A stretch of DNA of 21,470 nt from Clostridia bacterium. Its GTDB lineage: Bacteria > Bacillota > Clostridia > Oscillospirales > CAG-382. This document shows positions 13,698 to 19,595 of this stretch, piece after piece (the first letter of the stretch is position 1; each line of letters opens with the position of its first letter). Where the stretch lies: the NCBI GenBank assembly GCA_017938055.1, contig JAGBCG010000069.1:1-21470 (forward strand), written 5' to 3'. Under the pieces are notes generated by a model that had not been told where the DNA came from, searched no databases, and was given only the letters and a program-made list of their open reading frames with translations. The position numbers and the translations under genes were made by a program.

Positions 13698-14375
13698 TTA
13701 TAGAAAATACTTTGGATTTACAGTATTAAGACATACTTTCTTTCCAGACAGCTCATCCTTTATTACAACTCTGCTTTCTTTCTCGGCAGTAATACAAAGC
13801 CTGTTAAGTCCCTCTTTTAGATGAACACGTCCGTTCCTGCACAGCTCTTTTTCAACATACACCTTTATATCATTTCCTTCTATGCTTTCTAAAGTAACAT
13901 CACATTCCAAGAGATTAGCTACTTCCATTACTGCATACTCGCCTTTATCTATGTATATTACCCCTTTATCAGAAAAGAGCATTTGCGGATTTTGTGAATA
14001 GTCGATTTTTTCACAGCATTTAAAAACATTCTCGGTAAAAACCTGTATTTCGTAACCGCATGTCCACTCCAAAACTCTGTCCTTTACCAAAAACTCCAAT
14101 ACCGACTCTCCTGTGTACATTTTTTCCTCTGACGACAGAGAAAGCACAAGAGTATGACAGGTATTGCCCTGTGCCGGCACAAACACATCGAATTCCTTTT
14201 TATCCATTGCCACATTTCCCGTCATATGAAAGCAGAAGAACAGGTGCATATCATACTCTGTATCGTTTTTTGCCAAAAGCTCTATTTTATTCTTTTTTGA
14301 CGGGCAAAGAAAAATCTCATCTTCTTCAATAATAAGCTCGAGTCCGCAATCGTCACCGTATATACGCTTTACCAC
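13698..14375 (-). CDS. Protein of unknown function, no signal peptide
   Basis: A 225-residue protein that I do not recognise. It is rich in Glu, Val, Leu and Cys with an alternating pattern suggesting mostly beta strands, perhaps two beta-sandwich domains (about 1-120 and 125-225). There is no signal peptide or membrane segment, unlike its operon partner. I chose the GTG at 14375 because AGGGGGAG (about 14380-14387 on the minus strand) lies directly upstream, with a slightly short 4-base spacer. Longer versions starting at 14393 or 14411 would include the ribosome binding site, or overlap the -10 region, in the coding sequence. The next gene follows after 16 bases, so both come from one promoter. 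A structural or adhesive partner of the exported protein is possible but unproven. Confidence 0.68.
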   Translation of the reverse strand: MVKRIYGDDCGLELIIEEDEIFLCPSKKNKIELLAKNDTEYDMHLFFCFHMTGNVAMDKKEFDVFVPAQGNTCHTLVLSLSSEEKMYTGESVLEFLVKDRVLEWTCGYEIQVFTENVFKCCEKIDYSQNPQMLFSDKGVIYIDKGEYAVMEVANLLECDVTLESIEGNDIKVYVEKELCRNGRVHLKEGLNRLCITAEKESRVVIKDELSGKKVCLNTVNPKYFL

Positions 14376-14401
14376 AAAACTCCCCCTTTCACACATAAAA
14401 A

Positions 14402-14430
14402 ATAATAACATATTTTTCTGTTTACGTCAA
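14402..14430 (-). promoter_or_regulatory. Promoter of the minus-strand two-gene operon
   Basis: On the minus strand TTGACG (complement of 14425-14430) and TATTAT (complement of 14402-14407) are 17 bases apart, with TGT before the -10. The leader is short, about 20 bases, which supports the GTG start at 14375. Confidence 0.75.
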
Positions 14431-14469
14431 CGCTTTTTGTTATTTATCAAGAGTATTGCCAAAATTTTA

Positions 14470-14498
14470 TTGCATTTTTTTATAAAATGTATTATAAT
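14470..14498 (+). promoter_or_regulatory. Promoter of the D-lactate dehydrogenase gene
   Basis: TTGCAT (14470-14475) and a perfect TATAAT (14493-14498) are 17 bases apart. The leader is about 60 bases, ending in AGGAG (14556-14560), 8 bases before the ATG. Confidence 0.75.
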
Positions 14499-14568
14499 GA
14501 TGTAGTTTAATCAGATGTATAAATTTTCACTACAATGAAATACTAACAAAAAAACAGGAGTTACAAAA

Positions 14569-15585
14569 ATGAAATTTGCTTTTTTTGATTCAAAATCTTA
14601 CGACAAGCCGGGCTTTGAAGCTTTCGGTGAAAAATTCGGTATAAAGTTCAAATATTTTGATACACGTCTTAACAGTGATACAGTAAATCTTGCAAACGGC
14701 TATGACGGAATCTGCGTTTTTGTAAACGACGATGTGAACAAGCCCGTTATTGACAAGCTGTGTGAGTACGGAATCCGTCTTATTGCATTAAGATGTGCAG
14801 GTTACAACAACGTAGACGTAAAATATGCCAAGGAAAAAGGCTTGCATCTTGTAAACGTACCTGCGTACTCTCCTTATGCCGTTGCTGAACATACCATGGC
14901 TCTGCTTCTCACAAGCGTTCGTCGTATTCACAAGGCTTATATCAGAACACGTGATTTCAATTTCAGCCTTAACAATTTTGATGGCTTTGATTTACACGGA
15001 AAAACCGTTGGTATTATCGGTACAGGAAGAATTGGTCAGGCGTTTATAAGTATCTGCCGTGGCTTTGGCATGAATATATTATGCTATGACAAATACCCTT
15101 CTGACATAGAGGGAGTAACTTATACTTCACTGCAAGAGTTGTTTACTCAAAGCGATATTATTTCACTTCACTGTCCGCTTAATGACGAAACACAGCATCT
15201 TATAAATGAAAAAACCATTGCACAGATGAAAAAGGGCGTTGTTATTCTCAACACTTCAAGAGGTGCTCTTATTGATACGGAAGCTCTCATCGAGGGTATT
15301 AAGGCAAGGCAAGTTGGTGCTGCCTGTCTTGACGTTTATGAAGAAGAATCAAATGTTTTCTTCAAGGATTTTTCCTCCCACATTGTTGATGACGACAAAC
15401 TTGCACGACTTATTTCCATGCCAAATGTTATCGTTACAAGTCACCAGGCTTTTCTTACCAAGGAAGCTCTCTCTAACATTGCTGAAACTACCTGTCAGAA
15501 TATATCCGACTTTTTTGCAGGCAAGCAAGGTCAAAACGAGCTATGCTTTAATGGGGATGTTATTAACTGCAATATGTGCAAATAA
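14569..15585 (+). CDS. ldhA: D-lactate dehydrogenase (NAD-dependent)
   Basis: It reduces pyruvate to D-lactate with NADH in the cytoplasm, regenerating NAD in fermentation. The 338-residue protein follows the LdhA pattern of the D-isomer 2-hydroxyacid dehydrogenases: LRCAGYNNVD (74-83, substrate-binding Arg75), the NAD loop GTGRIGQA (151-158), NTSRG with catalytic Arg231, DVYEEE with Glu260, and SHQAFLT with His292. The order and spacing of Arg, Glu and His match E. coli LdhA, and the HQAFLT form is typical of true D-lactate dehydrogenases rather than glycerate dehydrogenases. It is a single gene with its own promoter. Its transcript likely ends in the strong hairpin of element copy 2. Confidence 0.93.
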   Translation: MKFAFFDSKSYDKPGFEAFGEKFGIKFKYFDTRLNSDTVNLANGYDGICVFVNDDVNKPVIDKLCEYGIRLIALRCAGYNNVDVKYAKEKGLHLVNVPAYSPYAVAEHTMALLLTSVRRIHKAYIRTRDFNFSLNNFDGFDLHGKTVGIIGTGRIGQAFISICRGFGMNILCYDKYPSDIEGVTYTSLQELFTQSDIISLHCPLNDETQHLINEKTIAQMKKGVVILNTSRGALIDTEALIEGIKARQVGAACLDVYEEESNVFFKDFSSHIVDDDKLARLISMPNVIVTSHQAFLTKEALSNIAETTCQNISDFFAGKQGQNELCFNGDVINCNMCK

Positions 15586-15606
15586 ATTTTCAAGACTATA
15601 CAGCAA

Positions 15607-15728
15607 GAAGCTGTAGAAAAACTCGCAAATTGCATAAAAAAACGGGACGATGTGGGCATCGTCCCCTACGAATAATTGTGCGTTTTATGTATGTTCGGGA
15701 TTGTAACAAATCATTTTGCTACAACCCC
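15607..15728 (+). repeat. Inverted-repeat element, copy 2
   Basis: This 122-base relative of the element at 11946 shares CTCGCAAATTGCA-like, GGGACGATGTGGG, CATCGTCCCCTACGAATAAT and TTGTAACAAATCATTTTGCT stretches (each interrupted by a few changes). It lacks the 35-base internal insert, so GGGACGATG (15644-15652) and CATCGTCCC (15657-15665) form a tight 9-base-pair hairpin with a TGGG loop. Its left end is more decayed (CTGTAGAAAAA in place of CTGTAGCAAAA). Like copy 1 it lies between convergent genes. Confidence 0.8.
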
Positions 15729-15737
15729 CTTTTTTTT
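15697..15737 (+). terminator. Terminator in element copy 2, after ldhA
   Basis: GGG (15697-15699) with CCC (15726-15728), TTGTA (15701-15705) with TACAA (15720-15724) and CAAA (15707-15710) with TTTG (15715-15718) form an interrupted stem, followed by eight T (15730-15737). It is a strong plus-strand terminator supplied by the repeat element. Confidence 0.75.
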
Positions 15738-15777
15738 ACATGCCTTTTCAACTACAACCACACTATTATTACAGAGC

Positions 15778-16956
15778 TTAAAAGCTATAAACACATTCGG
15801 CAATTTCTGTATTTTTTGTCATTTCTATGCTTTCAAGCACAAGTGGCTCATCATCTACTTGAGGTGAAAACTTAAAAACATACTCTCTTGAGGGCATAAA
15901 GCTTGCATAATCACCAAAGCTTTGAACAGTCACGTAAACGCCTGATTTTAAAAATTGTACATCTTTTGTGAGCAAGGTTTTGCTGTTAAGACCATGACCG
16001 TTATAGCATCCGTAAACAGCGTCATCAGGACCAAATTCCATCGGCGACGACGTATCTACACTTACCCAGATTTCGTAATCTTCGGCACTGTCAAGAACAA
16101 TTCCTTTATTACCGTTGAAAACACCTGAAATAAAACCATTTATTTCGTTAAGGGTATAAGGACTCATATAATCATCACTGCTGTCAAAGCGGTACATCAG
16201 GTGAGGAATATAATGATATCCCATTCTATTATTAAAGTCAAACTGAGATATATCATTCTCACCCACATCGAGCACATCACTATAGTAACCGAGAAAATCT
16301 GTCAAGAGATACTCATATTTAAGTTCAAGTCCGGAGTCTTTAAACAAATACTTCACATTTTCAAAGGGAGTAAAAAAAGCTACGCTATTGCCTGTTGCAC
16401 TGTATTCATCAGTAGCAAGAAAATAATAGTCCTTAGGTGAATCAAACAACAAATTTTCGTCATTTGTTTGTATAACACACATATACATATTCAAATAATC
16501 ATACGTGTACTTTACTTCATCAGATGTTATCATTATAGGAATAAGCTCATATTCAAAATCCACATCATACAAAAACTCATAATTTTCAGCATTTGAGTTT
16601 ATATAGTATGCAACTGCTTCAAGGTCATCATTTTTTAAGCTTTCCATAAATCCCACTGCTTCATCGCCTATCTGTGTGTCAGTTTTAGGCGTAGCTCCGA
16701 TTTCAAGCATCAAGGCTTCTTTATTTAATTCCCCTGCCTGCTCATTGCCCTGTTCTTCTTGATACAAATTATCTCCAGTTTCAATTTCTTCAGATAATTT
16801 TTCCTTTTCGTCTGATTCATTTTCTTTCTGTGCTAAATCGTCAACAATTAGCTTATCGTCATAATCCGTCTGTTCAATTTTTACAACACATGAGCTTAAA
16901 GTAAAAATCAATACAAAAATCATCAAACATACAATAAAACCATAATTTTTTTTCAT
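15778..16956 (-). CDS. Lipoprotein of unknown function
   Basis: A 392-residue lipoprotein: hydrophobic signal (about 7-19) with lipobox L-S-S-Cys23, then a highly acidic low-complexity linker (about 28-80, rich in Glu, Asp, Asn, Gln), then a roughly 310-residue domain rich in Asp, Tyr and Phe with no family I recognise. No FMN-binding motif of PplA type is seen, so it is not an obvious flavoprotein substrate of the neighbouring ApbE. AGAGGTG lies before the ATG. It is 32 bases downstream of apbE on the same strand and is probably the last gene of that transcript. Codon use is more A/T-rich than in the genes upstream. No clear minus-strand terminator follows it. It may be an extracytoplasmic sensor or binding protein, but that is a guess. 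Confidence 0.75.
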   Translation of the reverse strand: MKKNYGFIVCLMIFVLIFTLSSCVVKIEQTDYDDKLIVDDLAQKENESDEKEKLSEEIETGDNLYQEEQGNEQAGELNKEALMLEIGATPKTDTQIGDEAVGFMESLKNDDLEAVAYYINSNAENYEFLYDVDFEYELIPIMITSDEVKYTYDYLNMYMCVIQTNDENLLFDSPKDYYFLATDEYSATGNSVAFFTPFENVKYLFKDSGLELKYEYLLTDFLGYYSDVLDVGENDISQFDFNNRMGYHYIPHLMYRFDSSDDYMSPYTLNEINGFISGVFNGNKGIVLDSAEDYEIWVSVDTSSPMEFGPDDAVYGCYNGHGLNSKTLLTKDVQFLKSGVYVTVQSFGDYASFMPSREYVFKFSPQVDDEPLVLESIEMTKNTEIAECVYSF

Positions 16957-16988
16957 AATAACACCTCTTACTGTTTAAAAATTTACTT

Positions 16989-17993
16989 CTATGCGTCAAT
17001 CACCAGAAAATTCTTATCGGTGACAACAAAATCATCTTTTAGACCATCTGTTACAAGTATTCTTTTATCATTCATTATCAATATCATTTCAAATTCATAA
17101 ATACCACTGTTATATAACTGCACTGCCTTCTCACTGCCCATTACAAAAAGTGCCGTAGACAGTGCATCACCAAGTGCTGCGTCCTCAGAAACCACACAGC
17201 TTGAAGCTATATCGCTCTTTGCAGGCTTTCCCGTGGAAGAATCAAATATATGGTGATAAATTTCGCCGTCCTTTTCAAAATATCGTTCATATGCACCGGA
17301 AACTGAAATATAGCTGTCGCAAAGAACGATATTCCCCAAAGTTTGCTCTTTATTAAAAGGATTGGTAATTCCAACACTCCAGCCATCAAGTCCGTTTTCT
17401 TGTCGGGATGCAGACGAGCCACACACCCCAACGTTTCCGCCAAGGCTGATACAAATATTCTTTGCACCGCTTTCCTTTGCACTGTTCATAACTTGACCGA
17501 GAATATATCCCTTTGCTATTGCTCCAAGATCTACTCTTGCATCATTCACATTTACTGTGTCACCATCAACAGTAACCACGTTGTAGTCAGTATGCTTTAG
17601 TGCAAGCATTATTTTCTCATCATCCGGCACATAATCTTTACCCGATGTTATATCCCACAGCGAAACCACACTTGCAAGGCAAGGATTGAATGTACCCTGT
17701 GTGTTTTTTGCAATTTCAAGGGATTTATTTAAAAGTAGAGCCGTTTCTTCTGACACCTTTGCACTGCCATTTTTATTAAGAATTGATATTTCACTGCTGT
17801 CAACTGTTCTTGACAGTTTTTTTTCATACTCCCTTGTCTGCCTTTCTACGACTGCACCCGCATTTTCATCATCACTTATTACTGTTACAAAAGTGCTCAT
17901 GGAAAAGAATGTAGATTCAGTATACCTGTACACGTTACTGCATGAACAAAGTACAAGCAAGGTAACTGCCATGCAAAATAATCTTTTAATCAC
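16989..17993 (-). CDS. apbE: FAD:protein FMN transferase (ApbE family lipoprotein)
   Basis: It cleaves FAD and attaches FMN to a Thr or Ser of extracytoplasmic target proteins, using Mg2+. From the GTG at 17993 the protein has 334 residues. The lipoprotein signal ends in L-C-S-Cys18. Family motifs are DLGAIAKGY (155-163), ISLGGNVG (182-189), SGAYERYF (232-239), HHIFDSSTGKP (247-257) and GDALSTALFVMG (275-286) with the metal-binding Asp276. The start is chosen over an in-frame TTG at 18026, which has no ribosome binding site and overlaps the upstream gene; GTG gives a clean signal peptide, with GGAAGGA about 12 bases upstream. It lies 4 bases after the Gx transporter gene. With its two membrane neighbours it resembles the EetA-EetB-FmnB part of flavin-based electron transfer loci. 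Confidence 0.92.
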   Translation of the reverse strand: MIKRLFCMAVTLLVLCSCSNVYRYTESTFFSMSTFVTVISDDENAGAVVERQTREYEKKLSRTVDSSEISILNKNGSAKVSEETALLLNKSLEIAKNTQGTFNPCLASVVSLWDITSGKDYVPDDEKIMLALKHTDYNVVTVDGDTVNVNDARVDLGAIAKGYILGQVMNSAKESGAKNICISLGGNVGVCGSSASRQENGLDGWSVGITNPFNKEQTLGNIVLCDSYISVSGAYERYFEKDGEIYHHIFDSSTGKPAKSDIASSCVVSEDAALGDALSTALFVMGSEKAVQLYNSGIYEFEMILIMNDKRILVTDGLKDDFVVTDKNFLVIDA

Positions 17994-17997
17994 CTTT

Positions 17998-18540
17998 TTA
18001 ACACATCCTTCCCACTGCTTTTTCAAGTCTTGGAATCACAATATTCATCACCGCACCGCAGAATGTTCCGGCAACAGATGAGCACGCCGCAAACAATGGA
18101 AAATAGCCCAACAGTGCCCCGTCCCCCATAAGCAGCATTGCCGCAAGAATCTGTCCTGCAGAATGAAAAAGTGCACTTATACAGGAAATACCGCAAAAGG
18201 AAAACACTTTTCCATAAAGTTTTTTTGTGAAAACAAGTGAAATATACGCCATAATTCCACCGCAAAAGGACATTGCAAGGCTTACAGGATTTGACCAGAA
18301 CAGAAACATGAACAATGGTCTTAACAGTGCCACAAAAAACGCAATTCTTACTGAGCACACGTACAAGCAAGCCGTTATTGCCACGTTACAAAGACCCAAC
18401 TTTACACCGGGAATCGGTATGAGTGCATTAAGTCCCGACACAGATTCAGCAATAGAAATTATCACGGATACCGCCAAAAAAACGCTGCCCATAATCACTC
18501 TTTTAACGCTGATTCTGCTATCCTGCAACAATATCCGCAC
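17998..18540 (-). CDS. Gx transporter family membrane protein (EetB-like)
   Basis: A 180-residue integral membrane protein with about five hydrophobic segments. The PIPGVKLGLCN stretch (42-52) is the mark of the Gx transporter family, often labelled heptaprenyl diphosphate synthase component I. Family knowledge: the Listeria homologue EetB acts with EetA in flavin-based extracellular electron transfer; elsewhere it is linked to quinone or flavin export. The upstream gene overlaps by 23 bases and apbE follows after 4 bases, so all three are coupled. The start is uncertain: the GTG at 18540 is only 2 bases from AAAGGA; TTG codons at positions 4-5, GTG at 15 or ATG at 17 are alternatives that keep the membrane part intact. 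Confidence 0.83.
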   Translation of the reverse strand: MRILLQDSRISVKRVIMGSVFLAVSVIISIAESVSGLNALIPIPGVKLGLCNVAITACLYVCSVRIAFFVALLRPLFMFLFWSNPVSLAMSFCGGIMAYISLVFTKKLYGKVFSFCGISCISALFHSAGQILAAMLLMGDGALLGYFPLFAACSSVAGTFCGAVMNIVIPRLEKAVGRMC

Positions 18541-18883
18541 CGTCCTTTCGAGCTTGTCCTACAATTTTTATACTCACCCTGTTCGGCACGCATATTATGC
18601 TGTCACCGCTGTTTTTCGCCTTTTTCATCCTCATGCAAAGTCCGTCCGGACAGTCAGAATTAATAACAAACGCTTGTCCATTCTCTACCTTAATTTCAAC
18701 TCCATGAGTTTTATATACACATTCTTCATCAAGGCTTATCGTTTTTTCCGTCTTTCCGTCATATGATATAACGGCTGTTTTTTCGTCATTCCTACTCACA
18801 AAGAAAAGTACAACAGGCATCGCCATACACAAAACAACTATGACAACATTAAGTATAAAATCGTTTATATATATTCTTTTCAT
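18518..18883 (-). CDS. NusG domain II protein, membrane-anchored (EetA-like)
   Basis: A 121-residue protein with one N-terminal membrane segment (about 9-29) and an extracytoplasmic NusG-II domain. The domain mark is the pair SDCPDGLC (76-83; Cys78 and Cys83) followed by SIICVPNRVSIKI (95-107), as in PF07009-type proteins. Despite the name it is not a transcription factor: the membrane anchor and Cys pair fit a redox or cofactor-carrying surface role. Homologues called EetA occur beside EetB and ApbE (FmnB) in Listeria-type electron transfer loci. Its ATG overlaps the stop of the MBL hydrolase gene (ATGA at 18880-18883), and its 3' end overlaps the Gx transporter start, so it is tightly coupled to both. 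Confidence 0.85.
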   Translation of the reverse strand: MKRIYINDFILNVVIVVLCMAMPVVLFFVSRNDEKTAVISYDGKTEKTISLDEECVYKTHGVEIKVENGQAFVINSDCPDGLCMRMKKAKNSGDSIICVPNRVSIKIVGQARKDGADIVAG

Positions 18884-19515
18884 AAGCTTGCAATATACGG
18901 ATTGAAATTTCTTTCTTCACCGATTGTTGTAGAACCACCATGTCCGGGATATACCCTGTAGCTGTCCTCAAGACTCATAAGCTTTTGAAGAGATACACGC
19001 ATTTGACCAATATCGCCTCCATCAAAATCCGTTCTTCCTATAGAGCCTTCAAACAGCACGTCCCCCGAAAACAACGTCTTTTCACTATGCTCTGCAAAGC
19101 ACGCACTTCCGGGTGTGTGTCCGGGACAGGAAATCACTTCAAAGCACATCGTGCCTATACTCACTTTGTCACCATCGTGCAATTCATTAAGTATACCTGT
19201 ATATCTATATGGTCTGCAAAACAAAGGTCCCGACAAATTTGCTCTTTCGCTTGCCATTGCAGCTGCATCGTCTTTATGCACGTATACAGGTATACTTCTC
19301 CCGTTTTTCTCCGCCTCATTCACAAGGTCTGTCAATCCATATATATGGTCAAAGTGAGCATGAGTAATTATAACGGCACAGAGCTTCAAATTCTGCGTTT
19401 CAAGGTATGAATAAATCTCTGCACCTTTTTCGCAAGGGTCGAACACTACGGTGTTGCCCTGCTCGTCGCTGACAATGTAGCAGTTACAGGACATGGGAAA
19501 GCATCTTACATCCAT
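18880..19515 (-). CDS. MBL-fold metallohydrolase (glyoxalase II-like)
   Basis: A 211-residue zinc hydrolase of the metallo-beta-lactamase fold, cytoplasmic, with no signal peptide. The metal ligands are visible: THAHFDHI (His52, His54, Asp56, His57), His133 (PGHTPGS), Asp152 (FSGDVLF) and His192 (YPGHGG), with FEGSIGRTDF typical of glyoxalase II-like hydrolases. The substrate is unknown; hydroxyacylglutathione is unlikely in this kind of anaerobe, so another thioester or lactone is possible. I chose the ATG at 19515, where AGGAGA gives good spacing; an upstream GTG at 19536 would place that site inside the gene. It overlaps the EetA-like gene by ATGA and lies 80 bases after valS, from which a weak hairpin separates it. 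Confidence 0.88.
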   Translation of the reverse strand: MDVRCFPMSCNCYIVSDEQGNTVVFDPCEKGAEIYSYLETQNLKLCAVIITHAHFDHIYGLTDLVNEAEKNGRSIPVYVHKDDAAAMASERANLSGPLFCRPYRYTGILNELHDGDKVSIGTMCFEVISCPGHTPGSACFAEHSEKTLFSGDVLFEGSIGRTDFDGGDIGQMRVSLQKLMSLEDSYRVYPGHGGSTTIGEERNFNPYIASL

Positions 19516-19539
19516 TTTTTCTCCTAATTTAAGCACAAA

Positions 19540-19558
19540 GGGACAGCAAAGCTGCCCC
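19540..19558 (-). terminator. Weak hairpin between valS and the MBL gene
   Basis: GGGACAGC (19540-19547) and GCTGCCCC (19551-19558) form an 8-base-pair stem with one G-T wobble and a 3-base loop. On the minus strand TTTGTGCTT follows, a poor T-tract, so it may be a leaky terminator or processing site. The adjacent CCCCCTATGAA resembles the CCCCTACGAA edge of the repeat elements. Confidence 0.4.
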
Positions 19559-19595
19559 CTATGAAGTGCATTTATAACCTTGGGGACAGTAAATA

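Noticed and set aside
15676..15875. Small plus-strand frames over element copy 2 and the lipoprotein gene end
   Set aside because: They have no ribosome binding site and run across the repeat and antisense to the lipoprotein gene.
17994..18026. TTG start for apbE
   Set aside because: It has no ribosome binding site and would overlap the Gx transporter gene; the GTG at 17993 gives a clean lipoprotein signal.
19516..19536. GTG start for the MBL hydrolase
   Set aside because: It would put the AGGAGA site inside the gene; the ATG at 19515 is at the right distance.
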